NCBI RefSeq assembly: GCF_016724845.1
Contig: NZ_CP068082.1
Span: 3,658,001 to 3,722,000 of the forward strand
Source: Sphingobacterium spiritivorum
GTDB lineage: Bacteria > Bacteroidota > Bacteroidia > Sphingobacteriales > Sphingobacteriaceae
Direction: 5' to 3'
Length of the DNA stretch: 64,000 nucleotides
Part shown: positions 44,706 through 53,480 of the stretch, in pieces
Layout of the letters: the number at the start of each line of letters is the position of its first letter
How positions within the stretch are numbered: position 1 is the stretch's first letter
Made by a program: the position numbers and the translations under genes
The notes under the pieces: model-generated
What the model was told of the DNA's origin: nothing
Databases searched by the model: none
The model's input: the letters and a program-made list of their open reading frames with translations, nothing else

Positions 44706-45875
44706 ATGTTAACCAAAGACCAATACATACAATTATATGAAAAATATACAAATGGTAATTGCAGTAAAGAGGAGTTGCAACAATTGGAAGCCTACAAAGA
44801 TGACTTTCAATGTGTAGAGACTCCATGGGATAGAGATTCCATGGGCGAATCTGATGAAGTGCGAAAGCGTATCTATGACAAGTTGTTTTACAAGATCAAT
44901 GAAAGTCCTATTAGTAAACAGCGTAGTTATAGTTGGCTTAAATGGGGGGCAGTAGCAGCCACACTAATGGTTTTTATGGGATTAGTATGGATAATTAAGC
45001 GTAATCAAGTGGTAGAACCACCAGAACAATCCATAATCGGGAATCTCATAAAACCGGGAAGTGATAAAGCTATACTTATTTTAGAAGATGGAAGCCAGTT
45101 AGATCTCGAAAAGATAAAATCCGGTGCGATACATAACAATGGTAAATATATAGCTGAAAAGATCAAAGGAGGACAATTAGCATATAAGGATGAGGATGTA
45201 AAGACTGTTTCTGATGTGGGTTATCATATTTTACAAACCCCTAAAGGAGGACAGTTTCAACTTAGATTGCCTGATGGTACTATAGCCTGGCTCAACGCGT
45301 CCTCTTCAATTAAATATCCGACTGCCTTTGTTGGTGCAGAGCGTAGAGTAGAGATCAGCGGAGAGGTGTATTTTGATGTTAAAAAGAAAAATGGAAAACA
45401 CTTTGTGGTGAAGACTGATGATCAGGAAATTACAGTATTAGGTACGCGGTTTAATGTTTTTGCATACCCTGAAGAGCCGTTTGTACAGACTTCACTGATA
45501 GAGGGTAAAGTTCAGTTGAACACTAAAGATCATCAGTTGATGCTTAAGCCAGGGTTGAGTTCGGTTTATAATAAAGCCACTGAAAAAGTAAGAACAAGAA
45601 GTTTTGATCCTGATGAAGTATTAGCCTGGCAAAGGGGATATTTTAATTTTAATGCGGAGCATATTGAAAGTGTAATGCGCAAAATTTCCCGTTGGTACGA
45701 CGTAGAAATTGTGTACCAGGGAGATATGAAAGGGAAATTTTTTTCAGGGACGTTGTCACGGTCAAGCAATGTGCAAGATCTCCTGGATGTGATGGCTCTT
45801 ACAGAGACTGTGAAATTTAAGATTGTAGAAAGGAGGATATACGTTATGGACTGTATAGAACCCCTAAATCCATAA
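44706..45875 (+). CDS. FecR family anti-sigma factor without a SusC partner
   Basis: A 389-residue inner membrane protein with a cytoplasmic N-terminus of about 80 residues, a transmembrane helix (about 79-99, WGAVAATLMVFMGLVWII), a FecR domain (about 165-270: DGTIAWLNASSSIKYPTAFVGAERRVEISGEVYFDV, TRFNVFAY) and a DUF4974-like end. The sigma gene is divergent. Directly downstream there is a small leftward frame, then a glycosidase-like gene, but no SusC or SusD. The outer membrane partner must be encoded elsewhere, or the signalling unit has been separated from its transporter. Confidence 0.9.
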   Translation: MLTKDQYIQLYEKYTNGNCSKEELQQLEAYKDDFQCVETPWDRDSMGESDEVRKRIYDKLFYKINESPISKQRSYSWLKWGAVAATLMVFMGLVWIIKRNQVVEPPEQSIIGNLIKPGSDKAILILEDGSQLDLEKIKSGAIHNNGKYIAEKIKGGQLAYKDEDVKTVSDVGYHILQTPKGGQFQLRLPDGTIAWLNASSSIKYPTAFVGAERRVEISGEVYFDVKKKNGKHFVVKTDDQEITVLGTRFNVFAYPEEPFVQTSLIEGKVQLNTKDHQLMLKPGLSSVYNKATEKVRTRSFDPDEVLAWQRGYFNFNAEHIESVMRKISRWYDVEIVYQGDMKGKFFSGTLSRSSNVQDLLDVMALTETVKFKIVERRIYVMDCIEPLNP

Positions 45876-45880
45876 AAAAA

Positions 45881-45905
45881 CCGAGAGCGTTGACAGCACT
45901 CTCGG
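45881..45905 (-). terminator. Leftward terminator
   Basis: Stem CCGAGAG/CTCTCGG; the A-run lies on its left, so on the minus strand it is followed by seven T. It therefore ends a leftward transcript, not the rightward FecR gene. The mini-gene at 45916-45990 fits as that transcript. Confidence 0.7.
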
Positions 45906-45915
45906 GAATATTAGC

Positions 45916-45990
45916 TTATATGATCAAATTGTTGAATTCAACAGACGTGTGGCTAACAGCCAGAGCGCAGATTATAAAGTTCTTTTTCAT
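45916..45990 (-). CDS. Possible 24-residue mini-protein
   Basis: ATG at 45990, stop at 45916-45918, peptide MKKNFIICALAVSHTSVEFN followed by NLII. It begins like a signal peptide (two Lys, hydrophobic run). Its transcript would run leftward into the terminator 45881-45905. A 7-bp dyad ATTCCAA/TTGGAAT (45991-45997 and 46009-46015) covers the ribosome-binding region, and a hairpin with T-run lies upstream at 46073-46105. It is too short for statistical confidence. It might be a leader peptide, a secreted peptide or chance. Confidence 0.3.
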   Translation of the reverse strand: MKKNFIICALAVSHTSVEFNNLII

Positions 45991-46072
45991 ATTCCAAATT
46001 CCTATTTGTTGGAATCTAAAGGGAAAATAAAACAAAATACAGGTTATTAATTCTCTTCTTACGAATAAAATA

Positions 46073-46105
46073 AAAGAGAGAATAAAAAGCAATGTATTCT
46101 CTCTT
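46073..46105. terminator. Bidirectional hairpin
   Basis: Stem AAAAGAGAGAATA / TATTCTCTCTTTT with a short loop, A/T flanks on both sides. It could terminate transcription from either side. The rest of 45991-46208 is AT-rich with nothing else recognised. Confidence 0.6.
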
Positions 46106-46208
46106 TTGCGGAAAATTAAAAAATAAAGATCAGTAATCTGATTTTAATTTTTGATTAAGTCTTTTTTTTGTGTATATTAAATATTTTATAAATGTTTTTT
46201 TTGAAAAA

Positions 46209-48284
46209 ATGAACAAACAACTAATACTTGCTATTTTTGCTCTGTTAATTACATCTACGCATCAACTTTATGCCCAACAGATAATTTTTAGTACCAATCC
46301 GGAAACAGGGGCAATAAGTAGCTTAAAAATTGCTAAAGATGGTCGATCAATGAATTGGCTGGTAGCGACAGATGGTACACAATATAGTTCTGTGACCCGT
46401 AAGTACGGTTGGGGGTTGGGATATTTTACAGAAACAGTAAATGGTATTCGAACTTCCAGATCATGGGAAATTCCTGTATTAAATAAGAACTGCGGCAAGC
46501 AGCTTTCATACAGAACAGGCGATTTACAGGTAGATGTCAGGAGAAGTTTGACAGGGAATGACCTGATAGAAGAATATATATTTACTAATCGGGGAAAACG
46601 CACAGTTTCTGTTTCGGATCTGGGCATATATACTCCTTTCAATGATAATTATCCAAATGCAGAAACATGTATTACTTCGCGTACTCATGCACATATATGG
46701 GATGGAGGAAATGCAGCCTATATTAATGCCACGCAGATGGGAGCAAATGCTCCGCATCTGGGCCTTATACTATTGGAAGGAGCGATAGATCACTATGAAA
46801 TCTGGGACCGTGATATGCAAAAAAGCATGTCAAATACACGTGGAATAATCGCTATGATGATGCCGGAAATGACGCTGAAATCCGGAGAAAAGACATCTGT
46901 TAAGTGGCGTATATTCACTCATTCAGGTTGGGCTGATTTTCATAATAAAATACTGGAAATGGGAAATATAATTGCCCAGTGCAATCAGTATACTTTTCAA
47001 AAGGGAGAAAAGGCATATGTGGAAATACAAGGAAATGAAAACTTGCTGAAGAATTGTACTGTTACTAAAAATGGTAAACCCGTTCCGGTAAGTAAGTTGG
47101 GGGAAAGGTGGGTTGTAGAAACAACTATGGATGAACCTGGTAAGGTTCAGTTTGAGATTAATTACGGGAAAGGTAAGCGTACGCATATAGACTGTATGGT
47201 CTTTAGTAATTATGAGAGTTTGATTGCCAAACGTGCAAATTTCATTATCGATCATCAACAATTAAATAATTCTTCGGATCCTCGTGACGGTGCATATATG
47301 GTTTACGATAATGAAACGGATAAGATTTTTATGAATACTACCGGGAGTGTAAGTCCTGCAGACCGTAATGAAGGTGCTGAACGTCTGGGGATGGGAGCCT
47401 TTTTAGCAAAGCAATATCTGGTAACTAAAGATCAAAAGATCAGAGAATCCTTAATGAAATATGTAAAATTTGTACGAAGCAAATTACAGGATAAAGATTA
47501 TACAACATGGTCTTCCGTAAAAAGAGATTCGAGAAACAGAGCATACAATTATACCTGGGTAGCAGAATTCTATTTTCTTATGTATAAGGTGAGTGGTGAT
47601 CCGCAATACGCAACAGATGGTTTTAAAACAATGAAATCGATGTATAGTAATTTCGGACATGGCTTCTATTCTATCGGTACACCTGTACGTTTGGGATTGA
47701 ATGTGTTGAAAGATGCCGGAATGCACGACGAATATAAAAGCCTGTTAGCTGATTATTTGAAAATAGGAGATACATACATCGCTAATGGATTGTTTTATCC
47801 TATTTCAGAGGTAAATTATGAACAGAGTATAGTCGCACCATCTATACAGCTTCTATGCGAACTCTATCTGGAAACAGGTGTTCAGAAATATTTAGTTGAA
47901 GCAAAGAGACAAATGCCTGTTTTAGAAGCTTTTGCGGGTTTTCAGCCCAGCTATCATATGAACGAAATAGGTATCCGGCATTGGGATGGATATTGGTTTG
48001 GTAAATATGAGTTTTGGGGTGATACCTTTCCGCACTATTGGAGCGCAATCACGGCGGCTGCATATCATTATTATTATCAGTGTACACAAGATAAAAGTTA
48101 CCAGCAGCGTGCTGAAAATATCGTGCGAAATAACCTAAGTCTATTTTCAGAAGAAGGACGTGGTTACTGTGCTTATTTATATCCTCAACGAGTGAACGGG
48201 AAAAAGGCCGGATTTTATGACCCATATGCAAATGATCAGGATTGGGCATTAGGGTTTTATTATTTGGTGAATTTAGAATTATAG
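46209..48284 (+). CDS. Secreted (alpha/alpha)6-barrel glycosidase-like protein
   Basis: A 691-residue exported protein from ATG 46209 (signal peptide MNKQLILAIFALLITSTHQLYAQQ). The N-terminal about 280 residues are beta-rich; the C-terminal half (about 370-690) is a series of paired helices with aromatic/acidic motifs such as YNYTWVAEFYFLMYKVSGDPQYA and GIRHWDGYWFGKYEFWGDTFPHYWS, as in six-hairpin glycosidases. I do not recognise the exact glycoside hydrolase family and cannot name catalytic residues with confidence. It stands 330 bp after the FecR gene. Polysaccharide or glycoconjugate degradation is inferred. Confidence 0.6.
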   Translation: MNKQLILAIFALLITSTHQLYAQQIIFSTNPETGAISSLKIAKDGRSMNWLVATDGTQYSSVTRKYGWGLGYFTETVNGIRTSRSWEIPVLNKNCGKQLSYRTGDLQVDVRRSLTGNDLIEEYIFTNRGKRTVSVSDLGIYTPFNDNYPNAETCITSRTHAHIWDGGNAAYINATQMGANAPHLGLILLEGAIDHYEIWDRDMQKSMSNTRGIIAMMMPEMTLKSGEKTSVKWRIFTHSGWADFHNKILEMGNIIAQCNQYTFQKGEKAYVEIQGNENLLKNCTVTKNGKPVPVSKLGERWVVETTMDEPGKVQFEINYGKGKRTHIDCMVFSNYESLIAKRANFIIDHQQLNNSSDPRDGAYMVYDNETDKIFMNTTGSVSPADRNEGAERLGMGAFLAKQYLVTKDQKIRESLMKYVKFVRSKLQDKDYTTWSSVKRDSRNRAYNYTWVAEFYFLMYKVSGDPQYATDGFKTMKSMYSNFGHGFYSIGTPVRLGLNVLKDAGMHDEYKSLLADYLKIGDTYIANGLFYPISEVNYEQSIVAPSIQLLCELYLETGVQKYLVEAKRQMPVLEAFAGFQPSYHMNEIGIRHWDGYWFGKYEFWGDTFPHYWSAITAAAYHYYYQCTQDKSYQQRAENIVRNNLSLFSEEGRGYCAYLYPQRVNGKKAGFYDPYANDQDWALGFYYLVNLEL

Positions 48285-48444
48285 ACTATGATCCTGAAGT
48301 GGATTTACATGCATATGTTCAGTAAATGGTAGTTTTAAAATGCTCTTCAATGGGGTTTATAGATCAATTATAGATTGGACATACCGTCTATAGAACAAAT
48401 GGCTTTTCTGAAAGGAGAAAGATTAATGAATAGATTCAACGTAT

Positions 48445-48840
48445 ATGAGTAATATAGAATCTTTAAAATACCTTATTAAAGAAAGGGATATAACACTTAT
48501 TATCTCGGCTTCTGATATTACGCACTGTGTTTCTATGGGGGCGTATACTGAAGTAGTCAGAACGAATCAAAAGGGGTACGTTATAAAGAAAAATATTAAG
48601 ACTGTCCTTGAAGAGTTGTCTCATCCTTACTTTATGAGAGTGAGCAGATCGCTTGTGGTCAATATTAAATATTTAAAGTGTATTCATAACAGAGAGAAAC
48701 AATTAGAACTGGAAAGTGGTATCCGTCTGGAGTTTAGTATTGCAGCTTTTAAGTTAACTCAGGAAGTGGAACATATATTTAAAAATAGCTTAAAGTCTTA
48801 TCCGTTATATGTAATGGATCGCAATAATTCAAATGAATAA
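48445..48840 (+). CDS. Stand-alone LytTR DNA-binding protein
   Basis: A 131-residue protein consisting of one LytTR domain (about 15-115: DITHCVSMGAYTEVVRTNQKGYVIKKNIKTVLEELSHPYFMRVSRSLVVNIKYLKCI). LytTR domains bind DNA and usually follow a receiver; none is present here, so activity does not depend on phosphorylation of this protein. The gene is 160 bp after the glycosidase-like gene and may be a local regulator. A terminator-like hairpin lies 23 bp downstream. Confidence 0.85.
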   Translation: MSNIESLKYLIKERDITLIISASDITHCVSMGAYTEVVRTNQKGYVIKKNIKTVLEELSHPYFMRVSRSLVVNIKYLKCIHNREKQLELESGIRLEFSIAAFKLTQEVEHIFKNSLKSYPLYVMDRNNSNE

Positions 48841-48863
48841 CGGTAAAATAGAATGTTGGTAAG

Positions 48864-48896
48864 AAACAATAATATATTTTGTATTATTGTTTTTTA
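48864..48896 (+). terminator. Terminator after the LytTR gene
   Basis: Stem AAACAATAATA / TATTATTGTTT with a 7-nt loop and a T-run. Confidence 0.82.
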
Positions 48897-48973
48897 ATCT
48901 GTTCTTTGATATGAATTTCTGATCTGTATGATAGACCGGTTAAGATTTCAGTGTTATGCATAAGTTTCACAAA

Positions 48974-49552
48974 TCAGATAAAGAGCAGAAATGTCAAGAT
49001 ACGATTTAGTTTTTCCCGAATGATCTTTAATGCTGCTTTGATGTGATTTTTTACTGTAAATTCTGAAATTCCCAATTCATCTGCTATTTCTCGGTGGCTT
49101 TTAGGCGTATATCGGCTCATCGTATATACTTCCCGCATTTTGGGTGGTAATGCATTGACAGTTTGTTCGATATATGCAGCAAGCTCTGCTTCAATAATAT
49201 GTTGATCTGTCATACAATGCCCTTTACTTATAAATTCCTGCAGGGAATCAAGATATTTGCTTTCCACTTTATGATGTGCAATATAGTCCAGTATACGGTT
49301 GCGAAGTGTAGTGTGGAGATAGGCCTGAATATTTAGAATATGTGGTAAGGTATAGCGTCTATCCCATAAATTAGTAAACAATTCCTGAACAAGATCTTTA
49401 GCTTGTTCCAGATTCCCTGTCTTTTGATAGGCATGGGTATATAGTGCCAATTTATGTCGGTTATAGAACATAGAGAAGGCATCCTGATCATCTGCTTTTG
49501 TCAATACAATCAGTTCGTCATCTGAAAGAGTATGATACGATTTCATGATCAA
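48974..49552 (-). CDS. ECF-type sigma factor, orphan
   Basis: A 192-residue sigma-70 factor: region 2 (AFSMFYNRHKLALYTHAYQKTGNLEQAKDLVQELFTNLWDRR) and region 4 (LPPKMREVYTMSRYTPKSHREIADELGISEFTVKNHIKAALKIIREKL), with a hydrophobic C-terminal tail (ILTFLLFI). No FecR lies next to it; the nearest anti-sigma gene is 4 kb away at 44706. It diverges from the GH20 hexosaminidase gene, which could be its target (inference). Confidence 0.9.
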   Translation of the reverse strand: MIMKSYHTLSDDELIVLTKADDQDAFSMFYNRHKLALYTHAYQKTGNLEQAKDLVQELFTNLWDRRYTLPHILNIQAYLHTTLRNRILDYIAHHKVESKYLDSLQEFISKGHCMTDQHIIEAELAAYIEQTVNALPPKMREVYTMSRYTPKSHREIADELGISEFTVKNHIKAALKIIREKLNRILTFLLFI

Positions 49553-49730
49553 TATAATTGCATCAATTGTTTTATTTGACGTTATTTAGGTTAATTGTTG
49601 TGTTGAAAGACTTTATTTGCTAGTGTTATTGTCGCCTAAGTTAAGAAGTGTGTTTGTGTTTTGCAAATAATGATAAAAATGTTGTATAAACCTAAACGTT
49701 AAGTGGTATTAAAATTTAAATAGTAACTGT

Positions 49731-51314
49731 ATGAATAAAGTTTGTAAAGTAATATGTCTTATATGCATCTTACATTTTTCATTTTCATTAAAAGCAAAGG
49801 CTATTGATGTGATTCCCCGGCCCGCTTCTGTTTCAGAGAGACAAGGCGAATACTTAATTAAAAATAATATCGGCATCTATTCGAATGATAACTTGAATAA
49901 TGAGATCGCTTTCATTGTAGAAATTTTAAAAGATGAGCAAGGTTTGAAATCCTCAAAAGTAACATCTTCCAAGCAAGCCGGCATTCGTTTATTAATCAGA
50001 AAAACATTACAGCAAGAGCTCGGAACAGAGGGATATCGTTTGGAAGCTGATGGAGAAGGTATTCTGATTGAAGCACCGACTTCTACCGGTGTTTTTTATG
50101 GTATTCAAACGTTAAGGCAATTAATAAAAAAAGGAACAGGCTTTGCAACACTCGCATGTATAAGCATCAGTGATTCTCCACGATTTTCATGGCGTAGTTA
50201 TATGTTGGATGAGGGAAGGGCTTACAAAGGCAAGGCTGTGGTAAAAAGACTGCTAGAGGAAATGGCAACTCTGAAAATGAATGTATTTCACTGGCATCTG
50301 ACAGAAGATCAGGGCTGGCGGCTGGCGATTGAAAAATATCCCAACCTGACCAAAATAGGAGGGCGGCGGGATTCAACACAAATAGGTGGATGGAACAGTA
50401 AGTTGTATGATGGAAAACCAATAGAAGGGTACTATACACGTGCTGACATAAAAGAAATTGTAGCCTATGCCAAAGCGCTTCATATAAATATTGTACCGGA
50501 AATTGAAATGCCGGGACATGCCAGTGCTGCAATAGCTTCCTACCCGTGGCTTGGCGTTACCAAACTTCCTATAAGTGTACCTACAAGTTTTGGTGTGAAA
50601 TATGATGTGTTTGATGTGACAGATCCAAAGGTAACTGGATTTCTTCAAGATGTATTGAGTGAAGTGATAACTATGTTTCCCTCAGATGTAATTCATATCG
50701 GAGGTGATGAGGTAAAATACGATCAATGGAACAATTCTCCGGAAGTTCAGGCTTACATGAAAAAACATACATTAGCTTCTCCAGCCGATCTTCAGATCTC
50801 ATTCACAAATGGCATTTCTAATTTTTTGGAAAAAAATAATAAGCGGATGATGGGTTGGAATGACATAATGGGTGCTAAATTACATGACTATAACCAGGAT
50901 GCAGCACCGGTAACGGGTACTCTTTCCAAATCTGCCATTATTCAGTTTTGGAAAGGTAATGTCGATCTGATGAAAGAAGCTGCACGCAACGGATATGATA
51001 TTGTTAATTCCTATCATGAGGCCACCTATCTGGATTACAGTAATATTTCTCTTGAAAAAGCCTACAGCTTTAATCCTGTTCCTGATGGTCTGGATAAACA
51101 GTACCATTCTAAAATATTAGGACTGGGCTGTCAGATGTGGGGCGAATGGATATCTGAAGTGAAGGATATGTACAGACAGACATTTCCCCGCATTGCCGCC
51201 TATGCAGAGGTAGGATGGACTAAAGTGGAAAACAAGAATTATGCAAAATTTGAGCAAGCTTTACCCTATTTCTACAACAGGTGGAGTAAAAAGGAGATAG
51301 ACTTTAATAAATAA
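49731..51314 (+). CDS. GH20 beta-N-acetylhexosaminidase
   Basis: A 527-residue secreted exo-hexosaminidase that removes terminal GlcNAc or GalNAc by substrate-assisted catalysis. Signal peptide 1-25 (SLKAKA); N-terminal GH20b-like domain (about 27-140); catalytic TIM barrel from RFSWRSYMLDEGR and VFHWHLTEDQGWRLAIEKYPNLT to the catalytic pair in VIHIGGDEVKYDQW (Asp326-Glu327), with EMPGHASAA and the C-terminal GLGCQMWGEWISEV carrying the active-site Trp residues. Likely acts on chitin oligomers, glycoproteins or peptidoglycan pieces. It diverges from an ECF sigma gene. Confidence 0.94.
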   Translation: MNKVCKVICLICILHFSFSLKAKAIDVIPRPASVSERQGEYLIKNNIGIYSNDNLNNEIAFIVEILKDEQGLKSSKVTSSKQAGIRLLIRKTLQQELGTEGYRLEADGEGILIEAPTSTGVFYGIQTLRQLIKKGTGFATLACISISDSPRFSWRSYMLDEGRAYKGKAVVKRLLEEMATLKMNVFHWHLTEDQGWRLAIEKYPNLTKIGGRRDSTQIGGWNSKLYDGKPIEGYYTRADIKEIVAYAKALHINIVPEIEMPGHASAAIASYPWLGVTKLPISVPTSFGVKYDVFDVTDPKVTGFLQDVLSEVITMFPSDVIHIGGDEVKYDQWNNSPEVQAYMKKHTLASPADLQISFTNGISNFLEKNNKRMMGWNDIMGAKLHDYNQDAAPVTGTLSKSAIIQFWKGNVDLMKEAARNGYDIVNSYHEATYLDYSNISLEKAYSFNPVPDGLDKQYHSKILGLGCQMWGEWISEVKDMYRQTFPRIAAYAEVGWTKVENKNYAKFEQALPYFYNRWSKKEIDFNK

Positions 51315-51506
51315 TATTCTGAGTCCAAAGAATTTAATAAGGGAAATATTCAAAATAATTATTCGATTTATAAAAACAAACCAGTCGCAAATTGTTATAT
51401 TGTAACATCATGCTCCTGAAAATATAACTTTTCAATATTCATGTGTCGGGGAGATCGAAGATAATATAGAGTGGTTCAAAGTGAAATTTACTAAATAGAT
51501 AAGATT

Positions 51507-51779
51507 ATGAGTATTGTAATATTTAAAGATCAGGCTTTTGACACTAAGAAATTAGTGAACATTACCCTAAAAAGTGAACACCTTAATTTTCTGGCTAAAT
51601 TGAAGCGTGTAGATACCGCTAAGCTGGTGTATGTTCACAGCAATACGGAAGATGGTGCTGATGTTCCTGCCTATCTGGATAATAAATATCTGGCTGAAGT
51701 ATGGGAGGACAATAAATTTACCGGAAATGTTATTCTTATAAATGAAGAGAACGCTGATATAGAACTCTACGAGAAATAG
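51507..51779 (+). CDS. Uncharacterised 90-residue protein
   Basis: A small soluble protein, MSIVIFKDQAFDTKKLVNIT at the start, with alternating strands and a Glu/Asp-rich end (INEENADIELYEK). There is no signal peptide or recognised motif. The coding pattern is sound (ATG, lysine/aspartate bias), and no overlapping frame competes well. It stands alone at the start of an accessory region that also holds WG-repeat proteins. I assign no function. Confidence 0.6.
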   Translation: MSIVIFKDQAFDTKKLVNITLKSEHLNFLAKLKRVDTAKLVYVHSNTEDGADVPAYLDNKYLAEVWEDNKFTGNVILINEENADIELYEK

Positions 51780-51795
51780 CAAGGTAAACTGACAG

Positions 51796-51855
51796 TTTTT
51801 TCTAAGAATAGTCCCTGGGTATTATTTATCTAAAATATAAGGGCTCTGTTTTTTG
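51796..51855. repeat. Duplicated 3' module, copy 1
   Basis: A TTTTTCTAA-AATA-TCC start, then ATTTATCTAAAATA and a short GGG-rich arm, matching 53369-53430 in the same order. Each copy lies near the 3' end of a leftward lipoprotein gene or in the spacer beyond it. It is probably a repeated terminator-type sequence. Confidence 0.45.
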
Positions 51856-51910
51856 ATTAGATTGTATACTAAAGCTATTGCCACTTTCGCAGAAAACAGA
51901 TTTAAGTTGA

Positions 51911-51959
51911 CCCATTGAGCTTGTCAAAATATTCCTAAGGCTTTGACAAGCGCAATGGG
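51911..51959. repeat. Long inverted repeat between convergent genes
   Basis: CCCATTGAGCTTGTCAAA on the left and TTTGACAAGCGCAATGGG on the right pair over about 16 of 18 positions with a 13-nt loop. It sits 22 bp from the end of the leftward lipoprotein gene and resembles dispersed hairpins of Bacteroidota genomes. Confidence 0.65.
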
Positions 51960-51980
51960 CAATAGAAGACATTCTGTTTT

Positions 51981-53225
51981 TTAAGGCAGTAAATCAATAA
52001 ATTTCTTGTTCTTGGCATCTAATTTTTTCGGTTTGCCAATCCGGCCTTCCCTTACGCTGAATTTCTCTTCACCCATCGCTTTAATGTCGTCGTAAACAGG
52101 ATTGATAATCCAATTGCCTTTTACATCAACTATACCTTTTAATTGTTCAGCTTCATCAACTGCTGTAAAATAACCCTCCTTGCCAATTGCTTCTATTTCC
52201 TTTAGCAATTTAACGTTAACCTTTTTTGTGATATTTTGCGGTTTGTCATTTTTTACATACACCAATATATAATTTACAGGCCCTGCAAAATAATATTTTG
52301 CGTACTCTATTTGAGCGTCTTCAGCAGGTTTTTGAGGTAATTTACTTTTTAAAAAGCTGTCAACTTCCTGATCTGTTTTTATTTTTTGCTGATCAATTAA
52401 TGCAATTGCTTGTTTATAAACAGGCAGTGTTTTTTTTAACCATGCTATGGTTTCTGCAGATGAAATACTGTACGAGCTACTTCCTGATCTTCTAAAGGCC
52501 CTGTCGTTTTTGTAATAACCCTGTACATCGCTCAGCTTTTCCGATAAAGATTTTGGATAGCTCAGTTTAACCTCGCCATCAGCATTGCTTTTCATTTCTA
52601 TCCAATCTTCTCCGATTTTTACTTTAGGATGTGAACTATCCAAGCGATAAGAAGTCGAAGTGTAATGCCTGAACTCAACATCAAAATCAACAGAGCGTAT
52701 AGGCTTGGAAGCATCTATCAGAAAATGGTTATATGCCAGTTCTTCTGCATTTTTATCCTCTTTATAGTTGGCATCTGCTGAAGTTCCATCCCAGAAATGC
52801 AATATACCCGGTTTAAACTGAGGCGCCACCGAATAACCTTCCTCTGCATTATCTCCAAATCCTAGTAATTCATTTGCGTCTAATAAGTTAAGTGAAATGG
52901 AAACAAAACTCTTCGGCTTTCCGACTTCCGTAGTCAGGAAAAAATCTTTATTTACTGCCGCCAGGAAATCATTTGTCGAAAGATATTTTGTTTGCTGATC
53001 AGTAAAATTATACTCGTCATTCTCATCAAAAGCTTTATTCGAATTAGCTTGTACGGGTTTAATACTAAACTCCAGCTGCGCTAAATCGATCATGTTTTCA
53101 GAATTCTCGATGTACTCTTCAAGCCCCGCTTTTATTTGTCCAATGTCGTTCTTTTTTTCTTGTGAACAACCGTAATTAAAGAATTGGCAACATATAAATA
53201 ATAACAAATAGCTGTTTCTAGTCAT
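51981..53225 (-). CDS. WG-repeat-containing lipoprotein
   Basis: A 414-residue lipoprotein (lipobox NYGC, Cys20, after MTRNSYLLLFICCQFF). The first about 350 residues form no family I recognise; they include Ser/Lys-rich segments and FDVEFRHYTSTSYRLDSSHPKVKIG. The C-terminus has at least one WG-like unit (GIVDVKGNWIINPVYDDIKAMGEEKFSVREG), a beta motif seen in surface and toxin-associated proteins. It lies 255 bp downstream of the CDC-like gene, on the same strand, and shares a 3' module with it, so the two may be a pair (inference). Confidence 0.7.
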   Translation of the reverse strand: MTRNSYLLLFICCQFFNYGCSQEKKNDIGQIKAGLEEYIENSENMIDLAQLEFSIKPVQANSNKAFDENDEYNFTDQQTKYLSTNDFLAAVNKDFFLTTEVGKPKSFVSISLNLLDANELLGFGDNAEEGYSVAPQFKPGILHFWDGTSADANYKEDKNAEELAYNHFLIDASKPIRSVDFDVEFRHYTSTSYRLDSSHPKVKIGEDWIEMKSNADGEVKLSYPKSLSEKLSDVQGYYKNDRAFRRSGSSSYSISSAETIAWLKKTLPVYKQAIALIDQQKIKTDQEVDSFLKSKLPQKPAEDAQIEYAKYYFAGPVNYILVYVKNDKPQNITKKVNVKLLKEIEAIGKEGYFTAVDEAEQLKGIVDVKGNWIINPVYDDIKAMGEEKFSVREGRIGKPKKLDAKNKKFIDLLP

Positions 53226-53368
53226 GATCTAATTTAAAAATATTATTTACCACTGCAAAACGACTTATTTTTCAGGTAGGCATTAAAACTTTATAACGAT
53301 TGGCCTCTTTTATCTCCTCTGGCAAGCACATATAGGACTAATCGCAGAATGTTGAACTAAATAGCCGG

Positions 53369-53430
53369 TTTTTCTAATAATAATCCAGGGGCTATATTTA
53401 TCTAAAATACAGACCCCGGACTTACTTTTT
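53369..53430. repeat. Duplicated 3' module, copy 2
   Basis: Partner of 51796-51855. Here the arms CCAGGGGCT and AGACCCCGG can pair around the ATTTATCTAAAATA core, which makes a terminator-like structure just after the stop of the CDC-like gene (53481). Confidence 0.5.
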
Positions 53431-53480
53431 CAATTTATGTTCAGGTATTAGTATGCTGAATGCGAAACCAAAAATGAATA

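Noticed and set aside
45881..45905. Terminator of the FecR gene
   Set aside because: The A-run precedes and no T-run follows on the plus strand, so polarity is leftward.
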